Shown: positions 27,098 through 36,453, counted from the stretch's first letter. The stretch is 64,000 nucleotides of DNA from Flavobacterium sp. (GCA_015234525.1 JADGMX010000049.1:248001-312000); one strand, 5' to 3'. Notes: a model not told the origin generated them from the sequence alone. Numbers and translations: made by a program.

Positions 27098-28070
27098 GTT
27101 GAAATTCTTCGTGATTATCAATAAATGTGATCTTTCGGGTTGGCGCGGTGTTTACCCGAAGATCGAAAATGTCGAAACGATTGTAATGTCCGAGGATATC
27201 GTGCATTTGTTTTGGCTGAATGCATTTTGCTAGATCGATATTGGCGTAAACTATTCCTTCCTGGTCGATTAGCGGTTCTCCGATTACGGCGCCATTCGGA
27301 CCAATAATTCCTGAAAACGCCGAGTGTTTCCGGGTTAAGAGTTCGCGCGCATTGGGAACATCTTCGGAAAGTGCTTCAATTATCTGGTCTGAGATTGTCG
27401 AGCACGAAACAATTGTAAAGAGTTTGCCTTCAAACGAATGAGCGGCGGCGCGAATTTTAATCGCTTCTGCCATATCGTAATCGGGTGGCGCCACCGGAAG
27501 CGAAATGTAATTGGCAATATGAATCAGTTCGCCTTGTGCTAAAAGAGTGAATCGCGCCAAGGTATTTGTATTTTCACCGCACGCGAGAGTGCCGATCGGA
27601 CCGATTTTGGTGTCGTAGACTTTTAATGACGAACCATCACCGGCGGTCCAAGTGAGTTTTTCAGCCCAGGTTGGAACGAGTTTGCGATGTTTACCAACAA
27701 TGTTCCCGAGATCGTCGATAATGAGGTTGGTGTTGTAAATCTCGCCATAACTTGGTCCGCGTTCATTGATGCCGATAACCACGTGAATTTTGTTCTGCGC
27801 TGCGGCTTTGCAAATTCGGCTGATTTCATCGCTATCGACAGTAACTGATGATTTATATAGTTTTTCGTACCATTTGCTGCCTTCAACCGGTGTCATGATC
27901 CAGTTCCAATACGGATAACCGGCAACAAAAACTTCCGGAAATGCAATCAGGTTGGCGCCGTTTTGTGCGGCTTCGACAATTAATGAAATCGCCTTGTCGA
28001 TCGTTTTCTCGACATTGAGAAAAACAGGTGACGTTTGAACCGCTGCCGCTTTAAACTTTTTGAATTCCAT
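27078..28070 (-). CDS. Nitrilase-superfamily C-N hydrolase
   Basis: 330 residues with the complete Glu-Lys-Cys triad: Glu46 (AFPEVFVAGYP), Lys130 (KHRKLVPTW) and Cys164 (TLACGENTN); Glu137 is the second conserved glutamate. The sequence around the Cys resembles true nitrilases more than omega-amidases. The enzyme hydrolyses a nitrile or an amide to an acid plus ammonia. Its place between the thioesterase and dioxygenase genes, overlapping both, says it serves this pathway: either to supply an aromatic acid from a nitrile or to deamidate a ring-fission product. The choice is open. Confidence 0.87.
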   Translation of the reverse strand: MEFKKFKAAAVQTSPVFLNVEKTIDKAISLIVEAAQNGANLIAFPEVFVAGYPYWNWIMTPVEGSKWYEKLYKSSVTVDSDEISRICKAAAQNKIHVVIGINERGPSYGEIYNTNLIIDDLGNIVGKHRKLVPTWAEKLTWTAGDGSSLKVYDTKIGPIGTLACGENTNTLARFTLLAQGELIHIANYISLPVAPPDYDMAEAIKIRAAAHSFEGKLFTIVSCSTISDQIIEALSEDVPNARELLTRKHSAFSGIIGPNGAVIGEPLIDQEGIVYANIDLAKCIQPKQMHDILGHYNRFDIFDLRVNTAPTRKITFIDNHEEFQHGSKTQ

Positions 28071-28492
28071 TACCTTATGTATTTTTCGATTTTGGTGCGA
28101 GTCTCCTCTGAAAATGCTTCTGCTTTAATGGTCGCCGAGGTTTTGCTGATGGCGACGTTGACCAATGTGACTTCGCCTTCCAATATTAAGTTTTGATGTT
28201 GATCGACAAATGTGAAACCGCAAACTACTGATGCGCCACCGATGTTTATGATCCAAAGGCTTTTTTGAATGACGTCGCCGATTCGGGCTGCTTTTTTAAA
28301 TTGGACTTTTAAATCGACTGTCGGAATTCCGTTTGTTTCGTGAATCCTGGAGAATGGTCGATCTAATGCATCTTCAAAAAAGTCTTCGACTAAATCGTTT
28401 ACCATTTCCAAAAACCTGGGGTAAAATACGATTCCGGCGAAATCAACATGTCTGAATTTTACTTTTTCTTCTCTGGTAAATATGGGGTTCAT
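28070..28492 (-). CDS. Hotdog acyl-CoA thioesterase (4-hydroxybenzoyl-CoA thioesterase type)
   Basis: 140 residues of the single-hotdog 4HBT family. The catalytic Asp17 sits in RHVDFAGIVFYPRFLEM, the classical active-site motif. It would release the free aromatic acid (gentisate from gentisyl-CoA, or 5-hydroxyanthranilate from its CoA ester) after ring hydroxylation. The ATG overlaps the stop of the ligase gene by 4 bp, and its own stop overlaps the ATG of the nitrilase gene by 1 bp, showing tight translational coupling in the cluster. Confidence 0.88.
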   Translation of the reverse strand: MNPIFTREEKVKFRHVDFAGIVFYPRFLEMVNDLVEDFFEDALDRPFSRIHETNGIPTVDLKVQFKKAARIGDVIQKSLWIINIGGASVVCGFTFVDQHQNLILEGEVTLVNVAISKTSATIKAEAFSEETRTKIEKYIR

Positions 28493-30096
28493 GCAGATTT
28501 TAATTTAAAGCGTTGTGTTTTTCCGGTTTCGGTTTTTGGCAGCTGATCAACGAAATGAATAACTCGCGGATATTTGTACGGCGCCGCATTTTCCTTAAAC
28601 CAAGTTTGAATTTGTGCGCAAAGTTCCTCGCAACCTTTCGTCGGATCGTTTAGTACCAGATAGGCGCAGACCAGCATGCCTCGTTCAGGGTCAGGGATTC
28701 CGACTACGGCGCATTCGGCTACTTCGGGATGAGTTAAAAGTACGCTTTCAACTTCAATTGCGCCAATATTATAGCCTGAAGATATGATCATATCGTCGGC
28801 GCGCGAGACAAACCAGTAGAATCCATCGCTATCGCGGACAAAAATATCACCGGTAATGTTCCAGCCGTTTTCAACATATTCGCGTTGTTTGTCTTCGCGA
28901 TTCAAATACTTACAACCTGTGATGCCTCTTACGGCGAGTCGGCCTGCAACTCCGTCAGGAACCGGGTTGCCATCGCTATCAATGATTTTGGCTTGATAAC
29001 CGGTTATCGGTTTTCCGGTCGAACCGCATTTCATAAAATGATCGTTAGACGAAATGAAAATATGAAGTATTTCAGTCGATCCGATTCCGTCGATAATCCG
29101 CAATCCGGTAGCATCGTACCAATCTTGCCAAACTTTTGCAGGAAGGGTTTCGCCGGCCGAGATGCATTTTCGAAGTGATGAGATGTCGAAATTTGCCACT
29201 TTAGTTGTGATGACGCGCCAGGCAGTCGGAGCGGTAAAACAGATTGTGATTTTATAATCTTGAATCGCTTGCAGCAGAAGTTCGGGCGTTGGTTTCTCGA
29301 TCAAAAACGTCGAGGCGCCGTAATAAAGCGGAAATAAGACCAATCCGCCCAAACCGAACGTAAAACCGAGTGGTGGACTTCCGGTAAAAACATCATCCGA
29401 AGTAGGTTGTAGCGCGTATTTGGGAAAGGCTTCGCAAATAAGGACGACATCCCTGTGAAAGTGTGATGTCATTTTTGGCTTTCCCGTAGTTCCGGAAGTG
29501 AAACCGATCAGACAAACTGAATCTGCTTTGGATTTGAAATTTTCAATAGCTGACGATTTTTGACTCATTAAAGTTTCCAACTGCGAATCCGTTTTCTCCG
29601 AGCCGTCAAAATGAATTACATGTTTAAGGAAAGGCGAATCAACTAGCGACATTTCTTCGGAAAGTCGGCTGTCACAAAGAACATGAGATATTTCGGCACA
29701 TTCGATCATTGTCGAAAGTTCTTTTTCCCGAAGCAAAGGCATTGTTGCCACCACAATCCCTCCGGCCTTGATTATTCCGAACCAGCACGCCACCATCATC
29801 GGATTATTTGCCGAGCGAAGCAGAACACGATTGCCTGAAACCAGGTTCAAGTCAGACTTTAGCACATGTGCAATTTTGTTTGCCTTTTCAAACAAATCGT
29901 TGTAGGTGTAAGTTAAATCGAAAGTGCGAATCGCAATATGTTCACCGCGACCTTCCCGAATATGCGAATCGAGCAACCGATCGACACAATTTAGGAACTC
30001 AGGTAATTCGAATTCCGGTTGGTCAAGGATGTAATTCGCCTGAAGTTCGTCCGGCGGCAAATTATCGTGTGCAAAGGTATCCTGATGATGCTTCAT
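28489..30096 (-). CDS. Aryl-CoA ligase (2-aminobenzoate/benzoate/salicylate type)
   Basis: 535 residues of the ANL superfamily, benzoate-CoA ligase branch: P-loop GFTSGTTGKPKMTSH, GIGSTEILHIFIS (substrate-side motif), the hinge VSRADDMIISSGYNIG, and the C-terminal PKTETGKTQRF with the catalytic Lys. It activates an aromatic acid with ATP and CoA. With a 5-hydroxylase and thioesterase encoded in the same unit, the probable substrate is anthranilate or salicylate. Overlaps the genes on both sides by 4 bp. Confidence 0.88.
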   Translation of the reverse strand: MKHHQDTFAHDNLPPDELQANYILDQPEFELPEFLNCVDRLLDSHIREGRGEHIAIRTFDLTYTYNDLFEKANKIAHVLKSDLNLVSGNRVLLRSANNPMMVACWFGIIKAGGIVVATMPLLREKELSTMIECAEISHVLCDSRLSEEMSLVDSPFLKHVIHFDGSEKTDSQLETLMSQKSSAIENFKSKADSVCLIGFTSGTTGKPKMTSHFHRDVVLICEAFPKYALQPTSDDVFTGSPPLGFTFGLGGLVLFPLYYGASTFLIEKPTPELLLQAIQDYKITICFTAPTAWRVITTKVANFDISSLRKCISAGETLPAKVWQDWYDATGLRIIDGIGSTEILHIFISSNDHFMKCGSTGKPITGYQAKIIDSDGNPVPDGVAGRLAVRGITGCKYLNREDKQREYVENGWNITGDIFVRDSDGFYWFVSRADDMIISSGYNIGAIEVESVLLTHPEVAECAVVGIPDPERGMLVCAYLVLNDPTKGCEELCAQIQTWFKENAAPYKYPRVIHFVDQLPKTETGKTQRFKLKSA

Positions 30097-32387
30097 GATT
30101 TTTTGTGACTTTCGGGTTTAAGTGCTTTTTTCATCGCTTCTTTTTCCTTTCGCTCGCCCGCGATCATTCCGTAGTGATGCGGAATTGCAGTGTAGTATTG
30201 ATTCGGGATGTCGGTAGTTTTAAAGCCTTCATAGGCTTGTGCACGCCGGACAAAATCGCTTTCAAGCAATAGCGGGCGGCCAAGTGCGACGATATCTGCC
30301 CGACCATTGAGAATTATGGTGTTGATTTGGTCGATATCGTGAATTCCTCCGGCGGTAATTGTGGGAATGTCGACCGTATTTTTGATTAAATCCGAGAACG
30401 GGGTTTGCCACATCCGACCTTTTTGCGGCTTTTCATTTTCGACCGTGTAACCGGACGACACATTGATGATATCCGCTCCAGCGCTTTTGAAAGCTTGCGC
30501 GATAAAAAGCACATCGGATTCTGAAATTCCGTTTGAAGCCCAATCAGACGCAGAAATTCGCACTGAAATTGGCTTATGTTGCGGAAAAACACGTCTGATT
30601 CCCGTAAAGACATCAAGTGGAAATCGCACGCGGTTTTCGATTGAACCGCCGTAAGAATCCGTTCGTTTATTAGTCAGCGGCGATAAAAATGAAGCCAATA
30701 AAAATCCATGATGAGCTTGAAGTTCGATCATATCAAATCCGGCTTCTTCAGCATTTTCTGCCGCTAGTTTGAATTCTGAAATAATTTGCCGCATGTCTTC
30801 TTCGAGCATTTCCCGTGGGATTACACCTTTTTCCTTAAACGAAATTGGCGATGCCGAAAGAAGTTCGGTGGCTGACGGTTGTTCAAAATCGGTTTCCCAT
30901 GGAAGTCCGACAGAAGCTTTTCGTCCACCGTGACCGAGTTGGATGGCGACTTTAGCAGTTGAGTTTTCATGAATAAAATCAACAATATTTTTCCATGCAA
31001 CTATTTGTTCTTTAGTAGTTATCATCGGACAACCTGAAGTAATCATTCCGATTTTTGAAACCGCAACCGCCTCGGTGAAAATGAGTCCACATCCACCAAT
31101 GGCGCGACTGCCGTAATGAACTAGATGCCAATTTTGTACGACGCCATTTTTAGCCGAATATTGCTCCATCGGCGCCATCGCAACCCGGTTTTGAATTTTG
31201 ATTCCACGTAGCGTGACTGGTGTAAATGCCGGCGGAATTTGCGTCGGTTGCTGACGCATGAGATTAAATTCGGATAGAACCGCATCGGTAAATTTCTGAT
31301 CTCGGAGTCGCAGGTTCTCAAGCGTAACTTTTTTGGCTCGGGTCATTACACCAAATGCGAACTGCATGAATGGATGTTTGATATGTCGGTCCATGTTTTC
31401 AAACCATTCGAGTGAAACCGCGGCGGCATGTTGTGTCATTTCAACGCGGGTTCGCCGGTTTTGATCGTATGATTTTAACGCTGAGGCAATATTCGATTGA
31501 TTGTCGGCAACAGCGTCGGCCAGGGCGATAGCACTTTCCATGGCGAGTTTTGTTCCCGAACCGATCGAGTAATGCGCGGTTGCCTTCGCATCGCCAAGCA
31601 GTACGATGTTGTCAACCGACCAACATTCGTTAGTAATTGTGGGAAACTGGCGCCAATGCGACCGATTTGAAATCAGCGGGTGGCCGTCGAGTTCTTCCTT
31701 ATATATTTCTGAGAGTTTGGTTATTGTCGATTGCTCGTCTGTTGTTGAAAAACCTGCTTTTGCGAAAGTTTCAGGTGAGCATTCGAAAATCCAGGTGCTC
31801 ATATTTTCTTCGTACTGATATGTGTGCGCCACAAAACTTCCGAAAGGCGTTGTCCGGAAGAAATATGCGAAAGCATCCAGGGGTTTTGTTGATCCGAGCC
31901 AGACGAATTTGTTTCGCTGAAGTTTTATTGATGTTTTGAATTGCCGGGCAAATTTTTCGCGGATTGCGCTGTTGATACCGTCGGCTGCGATGATAAGATC
32001 GGAGTCGGAGAATTCCGAGAGGTTGTCGATTGGATGTTCAAAGTGGAGATTGACGCCTTCCTGGGTGCACCGTTGCTGGAGCAGCGACAAAAGCGTTTTT
32101 CGGGAGCAGCCGCAAAATCCGTTGCCCGTAATGCGAACCGATTTGCCGTTGCGAACAACATCGAGATCGTCCCAATAGGCGAAGCGGCTGCGGATGAGAT
32201 CGTAGGATTCAGGATCCCGGGTCAGGAATTCGCTTAATGTTTCGTCGGAAAAAACCACGCCAAAACCAAAAGAATCATCGGCTTTATTCCGTTCATAAAT
32301 ATTTATATCGGCATTGGGAAGCGCTTTTTTAAGTAGGATCGAAAAGTATAATCCGCCCGGTCCTCCGCCTATAACTGTTACTTTCAT
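30093..32387 (-). CDS. Fused FAD monooxygenase / old yellow enzyme: salicylyl-CoA (2-aminobenzoyl-CoA) 5-hydroxylase
   Basis: About 764 residues in two enzyme parts. Residues 1-385 are a class A flavoprotein monooxygenase (GGGPGGLYF at the start, DLIIAADGINS, and NIVLLGDAKATAHYSIGSG). Residues about 390-740 are an old-yellow-enzyme domain (NRVAMAPMEQYS, IQLGHGGRKAS, HHGFLLASFLSPLTNKR.DSYGG). This arrangement is that of 2-aminobenzoyl-CoA monooxygenase/reductase and of proteins annotated as salicylyl-CoA 5-hydroxylase. It hydroxylates the CoA-bound ring at C5 with NAD(P)H and O2; the second domain may reduce the ring or serve electron transfer. Starts at 32399 and 32387 are both possible; 32387 opens directly on the FAD motif. 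Confidence 0.9.
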   Translation of the reverse strand: MKVTVIGGGPGGLYFSILLKKALPNADINIYERNKADDSFGFGVVFSDETLSEFLTRDPESYDLIRSRFAYWDDLDVVRNGKSVRITGNGFCGCSRKTLLSLLQQRCTQEGVNLHFEHPIDNLSEFSDSDLIIAADGINSAIREKFARQFKTSIKLQRNKFVWLGSTKPLDAFAYFFRTTPFGSFVAHTYQYEENMSTWIFECSPETFAKAGFSTTDEQSTITKLSEIYKEELDGHPLISNRSHWRQFPTITNECWSVDNIVLLGDAKATAHYSIGSGTKLAMESAIALADAVADNQSNIASALKSYDQNRRTRVEMTQHAAAVSLEWFENMDRHIKHPFMQFAFGVMTRAKKVTLENLRLRDQKFTDAVLSEFNLMRQQPTQIPPAFTPVTLRGIKIQNRVAMAPMEQYSAKNGVVQNWHLVHYGSRAIGGCGLIFTEAVAVSKIGMITSGCPMITTKEQIVAWKNIVDFIHENSTAKVAIQLGHGGRKASVGLPWETDFEQPSATELLSASPISFKEKGVIPREMLEEDMRQIISEFKLAAENAEEAGFDMIELQAHHGFLLASFLSPLTNKRTDSYGGSIENRVRFPLDVFTGIRRVFPQHKPISVRISASDWASNGISESDVLFIAQAFKSAGADIINVSSGYTVENEKPQKGRMWQTPFSDLIKNTVDIPTITAGGIHDIDQINTIILNGRADIVALGRPLLLESDFVRRAQAYEGFKTTDIPNQYYTAIPHHYGMIAGERKEKEAMKKALKPESHKKS

Positions 32388-32517
32388 CTTAGTTGACATT
32401 TGCAAAAGGGATAGTAGTGGAAATCCTTTTTATTATTTTGATTTGCAAGTTGTTATTGTTTATTATTTAATTTATTGCTTGTGGCAAATGAAAATATAAA
32501 AAGATTGAAACGAATAG

Positions 32518-32545
32518 CCCGACCCGGCTTTTTTCGGCCGGGATT
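32518..32545 (-). terminator. Possible weak terminator
   Basis: Inverted repeat CCCGGC / GCCGGG around an 8-base A-rich loop, 11 bp after the stop of the flavin reductase gene on the - strand. The T tract is poor, so read-through into the catabolic operon is likely. Confidence 0.4.
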
Positions 32546-32555
32546 TGCCCTATCG

Positions 32556-33161
32556 TCACAACCTTTTATGGGTAAAAATCTCGCCCAATCTGGCATAGTT
32601 TGAGCCCGCCAGTCGCGCTACGGGACGATATTTTTCGATGTTTATTTTATAGTTGTCAAGCAAAATCTCCGGGTCGAAATGAAACATAACGATTCGGCCG
32701 ATCATGATTACGGCGCCGCCATTGCTGTGATTTTCGAGTTGGTAGTGGTGAACGAGTTTGCATTCGAATTGAACAGGACTCTCGGCCACGCGAAACGGTT
32801 TGACAATGGTTGACGGGGCTTTGGTGAGCTTGGCAAATTCAAATTCGTCTACAGATGGATCAACGGCCTGTGAGGTTAGATTCATGCGTTCGGCGATGTC
32901 TTCAGTGACCAGATTTACAACAAATTCGCCTGTTTCCAGAACATTATTGAGCGTATCTTTATTGTGATTATTGGTTCGGACCGTAGAAAACATGACGTGC
33001 GGCGGGTCTTCGCCAACCGCATTGAAATAGGAAAAAGGAGCGAGGTTCGGAACGTTTTCAGCGCTAAGGCTTGAAATCCACCCGATTGGTCTGGGAATCA
33101 CCGCTCCGGTTAGCAATTTATAGGTTGCGGCAGGTGAAATCTCGTCGGGGTTAAACTGCAT
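32556..33161 (-). CDS. Flavin reductase-family (FMN-binding split-barrel) protein
   Basis: 201 residues with the flavin-reductase-like split barrel: KLLTGAVIPRPIGWISSLS, NLAPFSYFNAVGEDPPHVMFS, and a conserved ETGEFVVNLV segment. It reduces or binds FMN with NAD(P)H and usually supplies reduced flavin to a monooxygenase. It is the first gene before the fused hydroxylase on the same strand (gap about 170 bp), so it could support the cluster, although class A monooxygenases do not need an external reductase. Divergent from acs. Confidence 0.85.
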   Translation of the reverse strand: MQFNPDEISPAATYKLLTGAVIPRPIGWISSLSAENVPNLAPFSYFNAVGEDPPHVMFSTVRTNNHNKDTLNNVLETGEFVVNLVTEDIAERMNLTSQAVDPSVDEFEFAKLTKAPSTIVKPFRVAESPVQFECKLVHHYQLENHSNGGAVIMIGRIVMFHFDPEILLDNYKINIEKYRPVARLAGSNYARLGEIFTHKRL

Positions 33162-33344
33162 TATTCATAATTTACTGGAGAAATTGTCAGTGATAGCGGC
33201 CACAATTTAGTGAAAATATATTTTTTTTAGAGTTAAATTTTATTGTGTGTAATTTTATTCTTCAAATAATTTAATTTTCCTTTAAATGCAGTGTTGTCAT
33301 ATTGCAAGAGGTCATTTTTTTATATTTACCAAAAATGTTTTGTC

Positions 33345-35261
33345 ATGAGCTATTATACTGTTAAAAATCTCGAGCAATATTTTAAACATTACAACAAATC
33401 GGTTCGTGAGCCGAGGAAATTCTGGGGCAAGATTGCTCAGGAGAATTTTTCCTGGTATCAGTTATGGGACGATGTGTTAAAATACAATATGGCTGAGGCC
33501 GATGTTCGATGGTTTGACGGAGCAAAGGTTAATGTGGCAAAGAATTGCATCGATCGGCATTTAGCAAAACGTGGCGACAAGACGGCGATCATTTTTGAAC
33601 CTAATGATCCTGAAGAAGAATCTCAGTTTATCACTTATAACCAGCTGTACGAACGTGTGGCGCGAATGGCAAATGTTCTTCGCGATCAAGGCATTAGAAA
33701 AGGCGACAGGGTTTGCATTTATTTGCCGATGATTCCGGAGCTTTCGATTGCGATGTTGGCTTGCGCGCGAATTGGTGCTGTTCACTCGGTTGTGTTTGCG
33801 GGATTTTCGTCTTCGGCAGTTGCGAGCCGTATTAATGACAGCGGATGCAAACTGGTGATTACCTCAGATGGCGGTTATCGCGGGAACAAGACCATAAATT
33901 TAAAGTCGATCATTGACGAAGCCCTTGAAAAGTGTGAAAGTGTCGAAAACGTTTTGGTCGTTAAGCGAACCGGCGGTGAAGTCGCGATGAATGAACCGCG
34001 CGACAAATGGATCGAACCGTTATTGCAAAAAGCTGCAGAAACGAATGTTGCTGAAATTATGGATGCTGAAGATCCGCTGTTTATTTTGTACACGTCGGGA
34101 TCTACCGGAAAGCCCAAAGGAATGGTTCATACGCAAGCCGGATACATGGTTTATTCGGCTTATACTTTTAAAAATGTTTTTAATTATCAGGAGGAAGACG
34201 TATTCTGGTGTACGGCCGACATTGGCTGGATTACGGGTCATTCTTATATAGTATACGGACCGCTTCTTAACGGCGGAACGACGGTTATCTTTGAAGGGAT
34301 TCCGTCTTACCCGGATCACAGCCGTTTTTGGGAAGTTATTCAGGAGCACAAAGTGACTCAGTTTTATACGGCACCAACCGCAATCAGGTCGCTGTCGAAA
34401 GAAAATATTGATTATGTACAGAAGTTTTCGCTTGATTCATTGAGGGTAATTGGGTCTGTCGGCGAACCGATAAACGAAGAAGCATGGCATTGGTATAATG
34501 ACAACGTAGGGCAGAAGAGGTGTCCGCTTGTTGATACCTGGTGGCAAACTGAAACAGGTGGAATCATGATTTCTCCGCTACCGTTTGTAACTCCCACTAA
34601 ACCGACCTATGCAACTTTGCCGTTACCGGGAATCCAGCCTGTTCTTATGGATGAAAAGCGGAACGAAATTGAAGGCAATCAGGTTGTTGGAAGTTTGTGT
34701 ATCAAATTTCCGTGGCCGGGAATGGCAAGAACGATTTGGAATGATCACCAACGATATAAAGAAACGTACTATTCCACTTTTCCCGGTAAGTATTTTTCGG
34801 GTGATGGCGCGTTGCGTGACGAAGTTGGTTATTACCGAATTACCGGTCGCGTAGACGATGTGATTATTGTTTCAGGACACAATTTAGGAACGGCGCCGAT
34901 CGAAGATGCCATCAATGAGCATCCGGCGGTAGCGGAATCGGCGGTTGTTGGTTTTCCGCATTCGGTTAAAGGAAATGCGCTTTACGGATTTATCATCTTA
35001 AAAGATACCGGTGAGAGCCGAGACCGAAACAACTTGATGATGGAAATCAACAGGTCCATATCGGAACTCATCGGACCAATCGCAAAACTTGATAAAATGC
35101 AGTTTGTATCGGGACTTCCAAAAACCCGGTCGGGTAAAATCATGCGACGAATTCTTCGGAAGATTGCTGAAGGCGATTTTGAAAATTACGGCGATATTTC
35201 GACATTGATGAATCCGGAGATCGTTGCTGAAATCCAAAAGGAACGAATCGAAAATCCATAA
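33345..35261 (+). CDS. acs: Acetyl-CoA synthetase
   Basis: 638 residues, the normal length of AMP-forming acetate-CoA ligase. P-loop ILYTSGSTGKPKGMVHT, VDTWWQTETGG motif for acetate binding, the RVDDVIIVSGHNLGTAPIEDA hinge, and LPKTRSGKIMRRILRK with the Lys that is acetylated for control. It makes acetyl-CoA from acetate. The ATG at 33345 was chosen over the upstream frame start, which runs through promoter-like AT-rich sequence (TATATTTA at 33321-33328). In many bacteria acs lies near genes for the DUF294 and exonuclease-like proteins found here at 41.4-43.9 kb. Confidence 0.93.
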   Translation: MSYYTVKNLEQYFKHYNKSVREPRKFWGKIAQENFSWYQLWDDVLKYNMAEADVRWFDGAKVNVAKNCIDRHLAKRGDKTAIIFEPNDPEEESQFITYNQLYERVARMANVLRDQGIRKGDRVCIYLPMIPELSIAMLACARIGAVHSVVFAGFSSSAVASRINDSGCKLVITSDGGYRGNKTINLKSIIDEALEKCESVENVLVVKRTGGEVAMNEPRDKWIEPLLQKAAETNVAEIMDAEDPLFILYTSGSTGKPKGMVHTQAGYMVYSAYTFKNVFNYQEEDVFWCTADIGWITGHSYIVYGPLLNGGTTVIFEGIPSYPDHSRFWEVIQEHKVTQFYTAPTAIRSLSKENIDYVQKFSLDSLRVIGSVGEPINEEAWHWYNDNVGQKRCPLVDTWWQTETGGIMISPLPFVTPTKPTYATLPLPGIQPVLMDEKRNEIEGNQVVGSLCIKFPWPGMARTIWNDHQRYKETYYSTFPGKYFSGDGALRDEVGYYRITGRVDDVIIVSGHNLGTAPIEDAINEHPAVAESAVVGFPHSVKGNALYGFIILKDTGESRDRNNLMMEINRSISELIGPIAKLDKMQFVSGLPKTRSGKIMRRILRKIAEGDFENYGDISTLMNPEIVAEIQKERIENP

Positions 35262-35325
35262 TTATATAACAATTTCTGCTTTTTGCTAAACTTTTCCAGC
35301 ATCGTAATTCATAAATTAGCTTTTA

Positions 35326-36453
35326 ATGAATTTTTACGATGTGGCAATTATTGGAGGCGGTCTTGCCGGATTAACAAGCGGAATTCACCTTTCGAGGTTG
35401 GGATTTCGCGTGGTCATCATTGAAAAGCACGAATTTCCGAGACATAAAGTTTGTGGCGAGTATATCTCGAACGAAGTTTTGCCGTATTTGAAATGGCTTG
35501 ACCTTGATATTGAGGCTTTAAAACCCTCGCACATTTCGACCTTGAGGTTTACTACTGCCAATGGTAGAATGTATGAATCGCAACTTCCCGGTGGTGGTTT
35601 TGGCATAAGCCGATTCGCCTTCGATCATTTTCTCTTTGAAAACGCTGCTCAGTCGGGGTGTGATTTCGTGTTTGCGTCCGTAACGGATGTTTCGTTTTTA
35701 AACGACATTTTTACGGTTACGACTAATGACGGACATCATATTACCGCAAAAATTGCATTAGGTGCTTTTGGCAAGCGATCAAATTTAGATAAGTTGTTGC
35801 AGCGACAATTTGCACTTAAAAAGTCGAATTGGTTGGCTATCAAAGCTCATTATGACGTCGATTTTCCTGATGACGTTGTCGGATTATACAATTTTGCAGG
35901 CGGATATTGCGGCGTTTCGCAGGTGGAAGATGGGAAAGTGAATATCTGTTATCTGACGGATTATAAGTCTTTTGCGGGTTTTAAAGATGCGACGGCATTT
36001 CAAAGTTCGATTTTATCGCAGAATCCGGAGTTAGCGAAAATATTTTCAAGCGCCCGAATGATTTTTGAAAAACCGATGACAATCAGTCAGATTTCATTTG
36101 ATTCAAAACCGCAAGTTGAAAATCATATATTAATGATTGGCGATTCAGCTGGACTTATTCACCCGCTTTGTGGCAACGGAATGGCGATGGCGATTTTAGC
36201 GGCGAAAATGGCATCTGAAGCTGCAACAGAATTTCTGCTGAGCAGAATGTCCAGATTGGAATGCGAGGCGTCCTATTCACGTAAGTGGAAAAAGCAGTTT
36301 TCGTCTCGGATGCGGACGGGTAGAATTTTGGCTTTTGCAATGCGAAATCGTTCGTTGACTGACACATTTTTAAAAGTTTTAAAAGTATTTCCTTCACTCT
36401 TGCCGGCGATTATTGCTCAAACGCATGGCAAACCAATAGTAGTTAGTTCATGA
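35326..36453 (+). CDS. FAD-dependent oxidoreductase of the geranylgeranyl reductase-like family
   Basis: 375 residues: N-terminal FAD-binding GGGLAGLTSGIHLSRLG, the KVCGEYISNEVLPYL motif that marks the geranylgeranyl reductase/aromatic-ring oxidising group, and MIGDSAGLIHPLCGNGMAMAI near the C terminus. It is the first gene of an eight-gene operon and overlaps the methyltransferase by 4 bp. In phenolic-lipid operons of actinobacteria a flavoprotein next to a type III PKS and a methyltransferase hydroxylates the ring to a quinol; a similar role is likely here, but reduction of a polyene is an alternative. Confidence 0.85.
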   Translation: MNFYDVAIIGGGLAGLTSGIHLSRLGFRVVIIEKHEFPRHKVCGEYISNEVLPYLKWLDLDIEALKPSHISTLRFTTANGRMYESQLPGGGFGISRFAFDHFLFENAAQSGCDFVFASVTDVSFLNDIFTVTTNDGHHITAKIALGAFGKRSNLDKLLQRQFALKKSNWLAIKAHYDVDFPDDVVGLYNFAGGYCGVSQVEDGKVNICYLTDYKSFAGFKDATAFQSSILSQNPELAKIFSSARMIFEKPMTISQISFDSKPQVENHILMIGDSAGLIHPLCGNGMAMAILAAKMASEAATEFLLSRMSRLECEASYSRKWKKQFSSRMRTGRILAFAMRNRSLTDTFLKVLKVFPSLLPAIIAQTHGKPIVVSS

